A DNA stretch of 64,000 nucleotides from the NCBI GenBank assembly GCA_009746045.1, contig RPFO01000310.1:2134142-2198141 (forward strand). The letters run 5' to 3'. A model generated the notes under the pieces. It had not been told where the DNA came from. It was given only the letters and a program-made list of their open reading frames with translations, and ran no database searches. The position numbers were made by a program, and so were the translations under genes. Within the stretch, counting starts at the first letter, position 1. Every line of letters begins with the position of its first letter. The DNA is from Mesostigma viride (Eukaryota; Streptophyta; Mesostigmatophyceae; Mesostigmatales; Mesostigmataceae). Of the stretch, positions 27,644-40,142 are shown piece after piece.

Positions 27644-28459
27644 ATTATTCTGCTTGTGGCGGAGGTATGCAGGCCACAGGTCACGTCGCTGCTGCTGCTG
27701 AGCGGGGGTCAGGTCGTCGTCCAGCGTCCAGGTGAGGTCGTGCAACCGCTTGCGACGAGAGAGGAACCGCTGCGTGTCCTCACGGGAGGGGAAGGTGAGA
27801 AGGACTGGTGGGGGAGCCGCCTTGTCCCGTGAGTGGGGAAGGCGGTGGCACCCACGCAGTTCTACCTCACCTACCAGGCCCATGAGGGTAAGGAGCTGGT
27901 CCTTAAGCTCGTCGGCAAGGGAGGTTGACGTCTCACCTGGCTTCTGGGGGAAGCGACGCAGCACCACCCGGCAGTCGCGGCGGGCGCGGTCGGTGGCCTC
28001 CCGTTGTTGTGCCTGGCGAAGGTCTTCAAGCTCCTGGAGCTTCGTAGCGATGGCGTCGGTGGTTGAGGCGGTCGCTGTCCGCAGCAGGTCCGCATAGGAG
28101 AGGGGCGGGAGGTCACCAGCTTCCAGCCGGGGTGGCTGGCCGGATGCGATGGTGGCCGTCTGCTCCGCTATCTTGGGGACCTGTGAGGCCAGGGCCTCGG
28201 TGTGGGCGGTGATGGCTTCAAGCTTCTTCATGAGCACGCCGCACTTGCCCTCCACCTGGTTAAGGCGAGAGACAAGTGCGGCGTGCGTTTCCGATGCCTG
28301 TGCCGCGGTGTGCAGCGTCGTGAACTGGGGCTGGAGCTTGTGGACGACCTTGGTTTCCACATTGGCACATGCTATACTAAGCAACCAGCTTTTGCTCAGA
28401 ATGCCGCTTTTGTGGTCTATGGGCCTTCCAATTAATGCAACCTGCCAAGCAATCCTCAT
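27644..28459 (-). pseudogene. LINE ORF1-like fragment at the right viral border
   Basis: An open frame encodes a coiled-coil segment (LVSRLNQVEGKCGVLMKKLE), then RVVLRRFPQKPGETS and LLTFPSREDTQRFL as in L1-type ORF1 RNA-binding domains, and WTLDDDLTPAQQQQRRDLWP. It breaks off at RHKQ exactly where the AATT run and viral TIR begin. A related copy at 38783-38950 continues past this point. The first 30 or so codons are probably upstream sequence, not ORF1. Confidence 0.65.
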
Positions 28460-28829
28460 AAGTATGTATCCTAAGTTGCTCAGCTACGCTGTTGCTCATT
28501 TTCCAAGCTCCATTCCTCTTCGATCACAGGCTCCTGTCCATGACGGCCTCGTAGGTTTTGGATAGCTCCAGAATCTCGCTCTGTTTATTCTCGACCGTTA
28601 CTTATGTCACTCACATGTCGTCGCTACTAGAACCGCTTCTAGTGCGGTTCTTGCTGCCACTGGAAGGTCGGCGCCACTTGCCAGCTTGGTGGCAGGCCTA
28701 GGTGAAACTAGTCCGAGGACGAGAGTCTCGTCCTCTTGGTTTGGAATCAAATGTGTGTGTCACCTTTCTAAACCTGGGGCACATTCCCGCATTAGCCCTG
28801 GACGCTCTTTCCCAGTACGTGCATATTGA
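28460..28829. other. No gene recognised
   Basis: Spacer between the LINE fragment and the LTR element. No motif seen. Confidence 0.4.
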
Positions 28830-28834
28830 GTCGA

Positions 28835-29613
28835 TGTAACAAGCAAAAATGACTTTGTTGTTACATCCTTTGTTTTGTGAATGTTTGGCTTTTATTTGAG
28901 GACTTTTGGATCAGTATTGAGAAAGTTATGAGGTTTCTAAGACGACGGTACTTGGAGCTGATACTTTGTCAACCAACTGATAGGAACCCTCATTGGTCGT
29001 GGCCTGATCCACGTAGGGTTGTAGTTTGTTGGCTGATACTACTGATAGGAGCCCTCATTGGTCGTGGCCTGATCCACGTGGGGTTGTAGTTTGTTAGTTG
29101 GTACTATTGAGTCTTAAATGCTCCTTTGGGACTTCAGTGCTTACGACAGATTTAGGATCTCATGGAAAGATTCTGCCAGGCTGTGTGTGGTGTTGTTCTG
29201 TTTTGTGTGACTAGGATGGATACGAAGATCTTGTATAGAATCCCATGGTTCTGATTGGTTCTCTTCAGGCTAGGGTTGGAGCAAGTTCGACAAGCACGTC
29301 GATATCAAGGACGTGGGGTCGCCATTGTTGCTACGTTGGTTTTGATTCACCATGGTATAATAAAGCTTGTCTTTGTTGTCCATTCATAAGAGCCCCTTGG
29401 CTATAGACGTCCTTCAGTTCCACAGAGGTCGTCTATACACGAGCTTGTCTTTGTGTCTACAAGGGGTTGTGATTCCCTAAATCACGTGCTGTGGAATTTC
29501 CATCTCAACGTTGCTCGGATACTTGAAGTTCTGCGACTCAGGAAAGCAACCCAGGTAAAAGATCTTTCATATTGGACTGTGGATGATGTTGATGATCATT
29601 TTTAGTCGTTACA
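28835..29613 (+). repeat. 5' LTR
   Basis: 779 bp, TG...CA ends, nearly identical to 36373-37151. Confidence 0.92.
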
Positions 29614-31046
29614 TTGGTATCGGGGATCTCTACTTTGGTGTTTCTCTTGAAGTCGCAACCTTCCGGGTAGTACAACGTTGATCAGATGTCTGTCATCCGA
29701 GAAGATTCATAGAGTTGCGGAAAACTTACGGTGTTACAGACTGAGACACATCCTGATGTGACTGTCTTGCTCTGTAACACTAGAAGTCAGCCGTAACCGT
29801 TGTCTCTACTAGGCAGACGATCGCGACTCCATGTGGAAGTATGAGTAGTTCGAAGACACAATCACCTTTACCCCCTACTAATCAAGGTTTGGGAGATCCG
29901 TCATCATCTCTGGAACCCATTGCTAGGGAAGGTGCTGAGACAACTACTCATACTCCACGGCGTCAACTTAATTTCAATCGTACTTCTATGACTGAAGTGA
30001 GGCGGGTTACACAATCACCTTCATCCCTACGGAACCAGGTGTGGGCGAATTTCTTCTCCTTCACCTCTCCCTAGAAAAGGGTGTTGCATAAGCCATTATT
30101 AACGCACCACTAAGTCACCGTCCCTGTCTTTAAATTCGTGCAATATTTCATTGACAAGCGTCCTTACTTACGGACTTTCGGCTGGCTGGCCGCATCGTGC
30201 TGAAGTCCGACCACCGCCCTGTCTGTCGTGGCTGCTGACGCCGCAGTCTCTGCCTAGCTCCAAACATCTTTATATATTAGCATTACGCAAGTGTTGCTAC
30301 GTTTCGAGCAGGGCCATGCGGAGTGTTGGGCCAGTAGCTCAGCAGGTCCGGCTCCAGAATCCTGCTAGGAGCTGTCTTTTTTTTTCCCTGCAGGCTCTGT
30401 TTTCGGCCAGGCCGACATGGCGCTACGGGTTATGGCTGAGCCGACGCAATGTTGCTGCCGACGGCACCTATCACCCGGTTTCCGGGTTGCGGCTGCACGC
30501 ACGACCACCACCGCGACCGCCTGACGACGTCGCCGTCTAAGGTTGTTTTTTTTTTCCCGGTGCTGCTTTTCTTTGACGACATTTTTACGGTGTGGCTCAG
30601 GTTACACCTCGTGTCTTTTGAGGGTGGCTCCGGATGAGCGGACAGTAGGGATTCATGGCTGCCTTTTTTACGCAAGGTTCCTTTTGCACTCACTTGACAA
30701 TCTTTCAGGATCCTTTTCTTCGGTGCATGGGCAGCCTACCCTTGCTGTTTAAGGACTGTGGCACGTCCTTAATTCACGCGTCGCCAAACATTTGTTTCAG
30801 TTGTGGGGGAAACTCTTCCTTTTCTTGTTGAGCATCATGACAGTGGAGGTGTTCTAGGTTGAGCTTTGGTTCCTCCCACGTGTATGGTGGTTTGGTTTTG
30901 GTGGGGAGGAGAACAACGGCATTTGTGTTGTTCCCACTATCATCATGGTACTATGGGTAGGGCGAGCTCCCTAGGAGTTGCCCAGATTGGTGGCAGCTAC
31001 GTCTGGTTACCCTGAGCAATTTTTTGCGGGGGAGTGGACATCCTGG

Positions 31047-31252
31047 AGTTAGGTTAATATTGTGCGGAAACCTTTTTGCCACTTGGGCTTCTCAGGTTCC
31101 GCACAATATTACCGGCGATAACCACTCGCCGGACACTCAAGTTCACACCGGTGTGAACTTGAGTGTCCGGCGAGTGGTTATCGCCGGTAATATTGTGCGG
31201 AACCTGAGAAGCCCAAGTGGCAAAAAGGTTTCCGCACAATATTAACCTAACT
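31047..31252. mobile_element. Perfect 206 bp palindrome (foldback/MITE), inserted in the LTR element
   Basis: Two 103 bp arms meet at CACACC|GGTGTG (31149/31150) with no spacer and no mismatch. CCTGG is duplicated on both sides (31042-31046 and 31253-31257). Each arm also contains an inverted pair, TAATATTGTGCGGAAACC and GGTTCCGCACAATATTA, so it folds at two scales. With one CCTGG removed the target reads GACATCCTGGATGTC, itself a palindrome. Confidence 0.8.
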
Positions 31253-34153
31253 CCTGGATGTCTGCAATGTAATTTCCAGACGGCATCACACATGCCAGGG
31301 CAGAACAACAGCATTTACGGGGTTTCCACTATCATACTTGGACAGCTGTGTCTAGTTACCCTGAGAAAATTTCTGCGGGGGAGTGGATATCCCAGGTCTG
31401 CCAAAAGGGTGCCAGATGCTATCATGGAGGCATATGGCATGGTAGATGCCACCACATCAGGGGACATCGGGATACCTGCAGTGGGTTGTCCCCTAGAGGG
31501 TATCACACGTGCACCCATGAGTTGCCAGGTGTCTCTTGCATGGGTTGCCCACTTGCTAGACGGTGTCCTTTGACACATGTTCCCAGAGGGGGTGGACCAC
31601 TTGCTTGACAACGTCCCTTTACAAGTGGGGTGTGGGTCACTTGCCAGTTGGGGCCCTTACCTGCGCCAGACCATTGTGACCACGCATTTACTTCTCCCAG
31701 GACATGATGGTTACCACTGCTTGTTGGCAGATGGTCCCTGTTGGGCCTAGGAGGTGCACTAGGACAGCAAGTATGGACACCAGGGCTGCTGTCATAGTTC
31801 TTATCTGTGAATATATCTGATATAGTTCTCAGATCAGAATTTTTGACACTGGTCAAGGCGTTTTTAGGCCCATTTTTTCGACTTTTGGGCAATTCTGCTG
31901 GCTGTTGGACACCTCAGGCCCTTGTGCTCCTCCGGCTTAGGAGTTCTGGCTACCTGGCACTTGGTAGTAGCCCTGTTCGAGTCTGCTATCTTAATAGGTT
32001 GGCAGTCTGTGGCTTGCCTACTAGGCAGTTTTTCTGAGTGCCATAGTGAAGAGTGCTGGCTCCTTCCTGCAGCCTGATTGACGTTTAGTCCGGGCAGTTG
32101 ACAGCATGTGGTCCTTCTTCCAAGCAGCTTCTGGAGCCAGGCTCATTGGTGTCCGTCCCAGGCCTCCATAAAGCAGCTTAGTCACTTCCCCATAGCGTGA
32201 TCGGCGCAAGCAGCTAGTCTTGGTTGTCCAGTCAGGCAACAGCTGTGTTGGATACCCACATGTGGGGGTGGTCCAACGCTGATTGGGCGTGGTGGCAGTA
32301 GCCTCTTGGGGGCTTGAGGCCAGTGGGGGATTGGAACATGTCTATGGCGGGCATGGTGCATGGAGGCTACGTTGGAGAGTACCCTGGTAGTGGACTAGTG
32401 CTGTTGGTGGCAACTGCAAGCACTCATGGTGACGAGTGCCAGCACTCCTGGTGGCGACTACCAGCACTCATGGTGGGGCCTGAGAGCACTCGTGGTGGCG
32501 ACTGCAAGCACTGCATGGTGGCCGCTGGCGACTCTGGTGACTTGGGGACGCCCAAGTGACGAGTATCTGTAATGCTGGTGCCTGCTCCTGACGCAGTGCT
32601 GGGTCCTGCCTGCTGGTGGACATCAAGCCAGCCTTGTGCAGATGAGTAACCTCCTACCCTTGCTTTGCCCTGCTATGGACTTATTCTTGCTTGCATGGTG
32701 CCAGGATGGCTTGTTGTCTTGATAGTACACCATCCGCCCTTGAGCTGATTGCTTGCACAGCATGATGGTTGTATGAATGGGACTGCTTGCACGGGGGGTC
32801 TGGCATCATGTTTGCGTGGGTAGGATGTCCTTGTGGTTGGATGATGGGCGGGATCAACGGAGCTACAACTGTGGGGCAGGCTGGAATCTTTGGCATGACA
32901 GTGATGACAATGATGCCCACTCCGTTGACTCTTAATTGAGGAGTTGGACTACTTGGTGCTGGGCGGGGGCTCACATGAGCTTAGAGGTGTGGGTTAGTTG
33001 GGGGACCCATTCAGCCCTCTACCACCCTTACAACCTGCCTCATGTGCATCAGTATCCGTGGTACACTGACATTAATACCATTTGGCAGTCTACGTGGTCC
33101 ACGGACATGGATACTACTTTCCATGCTTTGACTAGGGGGACATGGTTCAGTCTACTTGCTAGGGCCCTGCCAAGCTGAGGGTGTATCTGTTTGATGACTG
33201 ATGGCCTCATCCAGCATACCCTTACGCTGCCCTACTTGTGCAACCTTGTCTTGGGCTCCTTCGATCCTAATGCCCACATTACCTTGCATGGTAGTGCCAC
33301 CTGGATGGATGCGGGGAGTGATTTTTGTTGCTGGGGCCCTGCCAAGCTTGGGCACATCAGTTGGCTGATTGGTGATTGCTTTCAGTCTGCTCTCAAGCTG
33401 CCTTGTATGCAACTCTGTCTTGGATGCTGTAGTTCCCACCCCATCTTTAGTCATGAGGTGCATAGGACGTCTTAATAGAGCGACCCTGCAGGCCACCAGT
33501 GGTTTAGTGGGCTGAGAGACTTGCCTCCCCCACCCTTCTCTGGTTGGCTGGGCCTCTGTCTTCATGCGTATCCCATGGCGTTTGTTCCTGCTAGGTCATG
33601 CTGTCAATCTTGGGAAGCTGATACCAGGATTATTACAGCTTATTCTACGCAGAGGGGTGGAATTATTAGGCATGCTGGTAGTCTCCAGTTTACCAGTTAT
33701 GCTGAGGGGGATTTGTGTGGGGAGCAGGGCGTGCAGGGGATTGGGCTGCACCTAGCCCTTGCATGGGGGTAGCGTGTGCTACGATTTACAAGTTGGGGCA
33801 TACCGTTCATAATGCTGGTGAGGCATTACTGATCTTCTGCTATCCCTCTCAAGGCTGTGGATGGTTTTCCCAGGCATCTTATGGAGAAATAGTGTGCCTT
33901 GTGATTATCATAGGCCACTGGCTATGGGTTTGAGTGTACTAGCTACTAAGGAGATGTGGCTTTACCTCACTCTCACTCCTTTGGTGCGACTGGAGGGGGG
34001 GAATTTTGTTCTGGTGGGGAGGAGATCTGTGAGGATCATAGCGTGGATTCACCCTGGGATTTCAGTTCATCCTGTCGGGCTCACCTCATAGATCCCTGAC
34101 TATGTGGTATCCTGGTTTCGCTGGCCATCGGTGGGCTATTTTGGCTGTGCTTT

Positions 34154-34477
34154 GTGGCACCTCCCCAACCTGCTGACGGGTACCCACTGGTGACAACCCT
34201 GTCCACGGCCTCTCTTCATCATGGGTGTACTTCTGAGATACCCTTGATCTTCCTGAGGCGACCCTGTTGGCGACGTCTTCCTGCTGGATTGCTCCTGCCT
34301 CTTGGTGACTGCACTTCCACCTGGGGCGCTGTTGACGTTTCCTCGTTCCAGTTTGCGTGGACTGACGGGTGTCAGCAGGCCTTGGACTTGCTGCAGCAGA
34401 AGCTCACGCCAGCCCCTGTGTTAGGATTGAGCATTCTTGGAATCCACCCAGCCTGCTATGACCTGTTGGTGATCTGA
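34154..34477 (+). pseudogene. Relic of gypsy-type pol
   Basis: Short frame with WTDGCQQALDLLQQKL and PAPVLGLSI, matching the region just after the reverse transcriptase of Ty3/gypsy elements. The rest of pol is not readable. Confidence 0.5.
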
Positions 34478-35203
34478 GGGAGGTCCCCAGTTGGGATGGA
34501 TTGGGGATTTATTATGGCTCGGTTACCTGCCACTCTGTTGTGGTGATACAGCATCTGTCCCTGACTACCTCTTCCCTTGAGAAGGGCTGGAATCTTTGGG
34601 TGTGCTGTGGTGACTAGCTTTGATGAGCCTTGGACCCTGGCAGCCCAGTTAGTTTGGGGGTTCGCTGTATAGAGGGTTAGCCTTGCTACATGACACTCTG
34701 CTTCCTGCCCTGATCAAGCAGTGAGAGTTGTCAGTATTTCGTGGCATGGATCCCTGTGGATGACCCGTTATCCCTGGGAATGTCAGGCTTGTCTTTCACC
34801 CGTGGACTCTAGCTGAGGGAGGGTGGTGTCCCAGAACATGGAGTGGCCTCGCCTTGTTTGGCTTAGGTGCCTTGATCCTGTTTACTCCTTCTTGGATTCA
34901 TGTGGACTCATTGAATCCGACGGGGATCTGAGTTGAGTGGGATGGACTCTGGTGGGAGTTTGGTTGGACTAAGCTGAGATGACATCCAGATTTTGGTGAC
35001 CAGTTTCTGAGGATGGTTGAGGGGATCTGAGCTTGGATGGCACATGGAGAGTGACTTCTGTGTTGTACCCTCGACATATGGAGTGGTTCACCTAGGGCTT
35101 GATTCCTGGTATGATTAAGACACGTGGGTCATGTTCTGCATGCACGTCTTCGTGTACCAGACCAATAGTATATACCTGGAGGTTTCTACCTTGGTGCTGC
35201 TGA

Positions 35204-35720
35204 GTGGCCTATGTGGATCATAGGAACTGCACGGGCCCCTGTGACCACTATGAGACTTTGGCCAAGGCGTTGGCTGCACTCAACAGAGAGGAGGGGGAGG
35301 TGAGCTCTGAAGGCTATGTGGAGGAGGTCCTATCTCAGCTGCACACAAGCCTGTATGAGAGTGGCTCCCCTTTTTGTGGCTCATCTGCTGCATAGGATGT
35401 ATGCATTGTCACCAGGACCTGAGATTGACATGAGGCCTGCTGAGGGGCCGGTCATGCTGGCAGCCTTACCTGAGGCCTTGAAGGAGGCATTTACTCAGTT
35501 GCAGCCAGTGAGTATGGGAGAGGCTTCCTACATGGAGCTGTTGGAGTTTTCAGTTCAGAAGGGTGACTTTGATTTGGTTCCTTCTTCCTCCAGCTCTGCC
35601 AGAAGGTGTTTTCCTTTGGAGACTTCTAACCTCTTTTGCATCCAGGGTTGCCCAAGTACACTGTGGAACTTAAGTCCGTCAGACGCCACTAAGGGTGCTG
35701 GTGCCTCTGATAGGTGCTAA
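35204..35720 (+). pseudogene. Relic of a retroelement ORF
   Basis: Two overlapping frames (35204-35395 and 35316-35720) together match the more intact minus-strand ORF at 39436-39942: AYVDHRNCTGPCDH, LNREEGE, DMRPAEG, ALPEALKEAF. They are shifted relative to each other, so the copy is frameshifted. The CTGPCDHY motif hints at metal binding, but the family is unknown. Confidence 0.55.
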
Positions 35721-36372
35721 GTGGTCGGTGGTCAAGACCTTTCTGCAGTTCTGGTGGGCGTACAGATCATGGGTGAGCAGGCACAAGACGTCCTCTACTT
35801 GGGTGATGGACCCTGAGAGTCAGTCTGTGGTGCTCTCTCCTATCCAGGGGCATGCCTTCGCTATGCTGCCCAGATGGTGGCAGGAGCTGCTGAGACTTGC
35901 GTGGTGTTGCAGGTCAGCAGGACTGGCCAGAGTTGGCCCACATGGTGGAGCAGTTTCCCATGTGTGGACTCAAGGGCAAGGATGGCCTGAATGGGGATTG
36001 GTATAGCCTGTGAGGAACAGGGCTGAGAAGGAAAGGGGGCTTTGGATTGTGGTGTGAGGGGGGGATTCCAGGATGGATGATGGGGGGGCTCCAGTCCAGT
36101 TCTGATGTTCCAGTCCAGAGTTCCAGGTTCCAGGATGCTGAATGGAAGACCTTGTATTATGAGATGTGTTTATCTGGATTTATAGTAGATAAGGTAGTGA
36201 CTTGTCTGCTGTAGAAACCTGTGACTAGATGTTTATGAGATAGGAGGCCCTGTTTCCAGGGATGTAAAAACCCATCTGCTTTTCCCAAGAGATGGTGGAT
36301 TTCTGTTCAATGTTCCTCTGCCTTCAAGAGTTGGCTATTGGACCTGGGAGGTCCAGTTTTGAGGGGGAGATA

Positions 36373-37151
36373 TGTAACAAGCAAAAATGACTTTGTTGTT
36401 ACATCCTTTGTTTTGTGAATGTTTGGCTTTTATTTGAGGACTTTTGGATCAGTATTGAGAAAGTTATGAGGTTTCTAAGACGACGGTACTTGGAGCTGAT
36501 ACTTTGTCAACCAACTGATAGGAACCCTCATTGGTCGTGGCCTGATCCACGTAGGGTTGTAGTTTGTTGGCTGATACTACTGATAGGAGCCCTCATTGGT
36601 CGTGGCCTGATCCACGTGGGGTTGTAGTTTGTTAGTTGGTACTATTGAGTCTTAAATGCTCCTTTGGGACTTCAGTGCTTACGACAGATTTAGGATCTCA
36701 TGGAAAGATTCTGCCAGGCTGTGTGTGGTGTTGTTCTGTTCTGTGTGACTAGGATGGATACGAAGATCTTGTATAGAATCCCATGGTTCTGATTGGTTCT
36801 CTTCAGGCTAAGGTTGGAGCAAGTTCGACAAGCACGTCGATATCAAGGACGTGGGGTCGCCATTGTTGCTACGTTGGTTTTGATTCACCATGGTATAATA
36901 AAGCTTGTCTTTGTTGTCCATTCATAAGAGCCCCTTGGCTATAGACGTCCTTCAGTTCCACAGAGGTCGTCTATACACGAGCTTGTCTTTGTGTCTACAA
37001 GGGGTTGTGATTCCCTAAATCACGTGCTGTGGAATTTCCATCTCAACGTTGCTCGGATACTTGAAGTTCTGCGACTCAGGAAAGCAACCCAGGTAAAAGA
37101 TCTTTCATATTGGACTGTGGATGATGTTGATGATCATTTTTAGTCGTTACA
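36373..37151 (+). repeat. 3' LTR
   Basis: 779 bp, followed by the second GTCGA copy. Confidence 0.92.
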
Positions 37152-37156
37152 GTCGA

Positions 37157-37310
37157 TCAATGCAATATTAGTCACAGTGAGCCGTAGCAATGCCAGATTC
37201 GCGGCTGCTTCGTTATAATCCCAAGTGCTCCCAGAAATTGGTTAGCGGTTAAACCCAATTTCCGTGAGAGTCTACCCTGACAAAGGATCTTTCGCACGTC
37301 CCGGACGGGC
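37157..37310. other. Spacer between two LTR elements
   Basis: No gene; the sequence the intact LTR element inserted beside. Confidence 0.4.
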
Positions 37311-38054
37311 ACTGTACATATAAACGACTAAAATTGATCATCAGCATCATCCATAGTCCAAATACGAAAGATCTTTTACCTGGGTTGCTTTCTTGAGTCA
37401 CATATCTTCAAGTATCGATCCAGGCAACGTTGAGATGGAGATTCCACTGTGACATGATTAAAGGAACCACAACCCCTTGTAGACACAACGACAAGCGTGT
37501 GCCCTATAGACGCCTTCTGTGGAACTGCAAGTAGTCTAGTACCAAAGAGCTTTATGAACGGGACAACAAAGACAAGTTTTATTATACCATGATGGATCAA
37601 AACCAACGTAGCAACAATGGCGACCCCACGTCCCTGATATCGACGTGCTTGTGGAGCATGCCTCAACCTTAGCCTGAAGAGAACCAATCATGCAGAATCA
37701 TGGAATTCTAAATGAGATCTTCGTATCCACCATCCTAGTCACACAAAACAGAACTTAACACCACAAACAGCCTGGCAGAATCTATACATGAGATCCTAGA
37801 TCTGTAGTAAGCATTAAAGTCCCAAAGGAGCCGATTTAAGACTTGGTAGTACCGACCAACATACTATCAACCCCACGTGGATCAGGCCACGACCAATGAG
37901 GGCCTCTGACAGTCGGTTGACAAAGCCCAAGTTCCAAGTACCACTGTCTTAGAAATCTCATAACTTTCTCAATACTGATCCAAAAGTCCTTGAGTAAAAG
38001 CCAAACGTTCACAAAACAAAGGATGTAACAACAAATCATTTTTTTATTGTTACA
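37311..38054 (-). repeat. Diverged LTR of a second element, reverse orientation
   Basis: Reverse-complement match to the 779 bp LTR, with many substitutions and small indels. It ends TGTTACA followed by TATATCTCCCCCTCAAG, the complement of the purine tract. It is an older relative of the intact element. Confidence 0.75.
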
Positions 38055-38782
38055 TATATCTCCCCCTCAAGATTGGAACCACCAGTTCCACAAACCAACT
38101 ACTGACTCCTTGGGGAGGAATAAATCCACCATCTCTTGGGAGAAGCAGATGGGTTTTTACATCCCTGTAGCCAGGGCCTCCTATCTCATAAACATCTAGT
38201 CTCAGGTTCTTAGAGGAGAATAATCACCTCGTAGTCCACTCTTAGAACCATAAAACACAGCAACACTGGAAGTCAACCCTTCAGCATTCTGGATCTGGAA
38301 CTCTGGACTGGAACATCAAAACTGGACTGGAGCCTCCCCCATCATCCATCCTGGAATCCCCCCCTCACACCACAGTCCAAAACCCCGTCCTTGCTTCCAC
38401 CTTGTCCCCCTTCCCCCCTCATAAGCCCATTCTCTCACAAGCTGTACCATCCACCATTCTGGCCATCCCTGCATGCCCTTAGGTCCAAATACTGGGAACT
38501 GCTCCACCATGTGAGCTAGCTCAGGCCAGTTTTTGCTGACCTGCACCACCATATGCATGCAAGTCTCAGCAGCCCCTTTCACCATTTGGGCAGCATAACG
38601 GCTGCAGGACCCTGGGAAGGAAAGAGTCACCACAGACTGACACTCAGGGTCCATCACCCACTGAGAGGACGACGTCCTGTGCCTGCTCATGCACCCACGA
38701 CCTGTATGCCCACCAGAACTGCAGGAAGGCCTTATACCACAGGCCATCTAGCACCTATCAGGGGTACCAGCACCCTTAGTGG

Positions 38783-39372
38783 ACGCTGGATGACGACCTA
38801 ACCCCCGCTCAGCAACAGCAGCGACGCGACCTGTGGCCGGAATACCTCCGCCATAATAAGCAGGACCCCCAGAAGCCCAAGGTGTACTGGAGGGGCGGGG
38901 ACCTGATGATCAACCACAAGATGTGGACGCCCCCATGCAGCGGGCTAGAATAACAATAGCCCTAGCTTGTAACCATTGGAGTCACTGCCGCTGAGGCAGC
39001 CATGCCTAGAATGTTTGCCTAGCTGTGCCAACACATGCACCTAGTCACGTGCCGCCAACGCACGGTACACAACCAGCCATAGCCTTAGCCTAGTCCTAGT
39101 ACAGCCATGCTACGCCCTGGCTATGTTCAGATTACTTGCCCACGCTGTACTTGTTATGCTACGCTTACATGGGTCTTATTGCACCCAAAGTTTGCCGGAT
39201 CGTTAGCGTGTCCGTTTAGCTAACGCGCCCGATTGCGGCTGTGGCATGCCTTTGGCATGAAGGAGACTGGGGGTCTCTGCCCTTTCTCCTGTAGTGCACA
39301 CACAGGGATTAAAAGCACTTCGGTGCTCCGTGACTCCCCAACGGGAGCACGAGTTTTATTAATTAATTAATT
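38783..39372 (+). mobile_element. 5'-truncated LINE copy nested in the LTR element
   Basis: It starts in the ORF1-like C-terminus (WTLDDDLTPAQQQQRRDLWP, then KVYWRGGDLMINHKMW and a stop), passes through the family-2 3' UTR and hairpin, and ends in (AATT)n. TTAGTGG flanks it on both sides as a likely target duplication. ORF2 is absent between ORF1 and the 3' end, so it is an internally deleted or non-autonomous copy. Confidence 0.7.
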
Positions 39373-39435
39373 AGTGGCGTCAGACGGACCTTAAGCTCCA
39401 CGGTAAACCTGGGCATCCCCAAACTGCAAAACAGG

Positions 39436-39942
39436 TTACATAGAGGTCTCCAAAGGAAAGTGCTCATCCTCTGACAGAGCTGGAACGGGAAGGAGCCATG
39501 AGTCAAAGTCGCCCTGCTGAACAGACAACTCCAACAGCTCCAGATAAGAAGCTTCACCCTTGCCCACTGGTTGGAACTGACTGAATGCCTCCTTCAAGGC
39601 CTCAGGCAAGGCTGCCATCATCTGGGCCAGTCCCTCAGCTGGCCTCATGTCAAGCACAGGAGCGGGTTCCAAGGCAGACATCCTGTGCAGCAGATGAGCT
39701 ACAAAAGGAGAGCCAATCTCATGCAAGAGAGGATGCAGCTGGGATAAGACCTCCTCCACAAAGTCCTCAGAGCCTATCTCTCCCTCCTCCCTGTTAAGAG
39801 CAGTTATTGCCTTGGACAAGGTATCACAGTGGTCACAAGGTCCCGTGCACTTCCTATGGTCCACATAGGCCACCACGTTCTTGACAGGTACCAAATGACG
39901 AGGAATCTGCACAATGGGAGGGATGCTGGAGCTGAGAGCCAC
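39436..39942 (-). CDS. Retroelement ORF, unknown family
   Basis: 168 codons, open, matching the relic at 35204-35720. It has a VAYVDHRKCTGPCDHC Cys/His cluster near residue 25, then acidic and leucine-rich helical sequence (MMAALPEALKEAFSQFQPVG). It lies in the 3' part of the LTR element, after the place where pol would be, so it may be a third ORF. Function unknown. Confidence 0.5.
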   Translation of the reverse strand: MALSSSIPPIVQIPRHLVPVKNVVAYVDHRKCTGPCDHCDTLSKAITALNREEGEIGSEDFVEEVLSQLHPLLHEIGSPFVAHLLHRMSALEPAPVLDMRPAEGLAQMMAALPEALKEAFSQFQPVGKGEASYLELLELSVQQGDFDSWLLPVPALSEDEHFPLETSM

Positions 39943-40142
39943 GCTGGAATACCGCCCACCCTGTTACTGAGACAACTGAGACCACCCCCAAGTCTGTGGG
40001 GGCTCCGCGTGTGACCGCGTATGGCATTCATAGTCATTCGGGCCGCGGTGCCCACACCCCTGTAACTAGGACCTAGATAGCTTACACCATCCATTCCATC
40101 CCATGTTCCCCCCCCACTGAGGACTTATGCTCACGTGACGCA

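Larger units (their letters stand above)
28835..37151 (+). mobile_element. LTR retrotransposon, Ty3/gypsy-like, decayed interior
   Basis: It has two 779 bp LTRs, both starting TGTAAC and ending GTTACA, flanked by the direct duplication GTCGA (28830-28834 and 37152-37156). A primer-binding site candidate TGGTATCGGGGATC follows the 5' LTR, like initiator-Met tRNA sites. A purine tract GAGGGGGAGA precedes the 3' LTR. The 6.8 kb interior has no ORF above about 140 codons. One relic (34154-34477) has FAWTDGCQQALDLLQQKLTP, the gypsy RT/RNase H junction type. The interior is decayed although the LTRs are almost identical, which suggests a non-autonomous derivative mobilised by a relative. Confidence 0.88.
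38055..39960 (-). mobile_element. Partial interior of the second LTR element, split by a LINE
   Basis: 38055-38782 and 39370-39960 match the intact element's 3' interior in reverse. They are separated by the LINE copy at 38783-39372. No 5' LTR for this element was found, so it is truncated. Confidence 0.65.
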
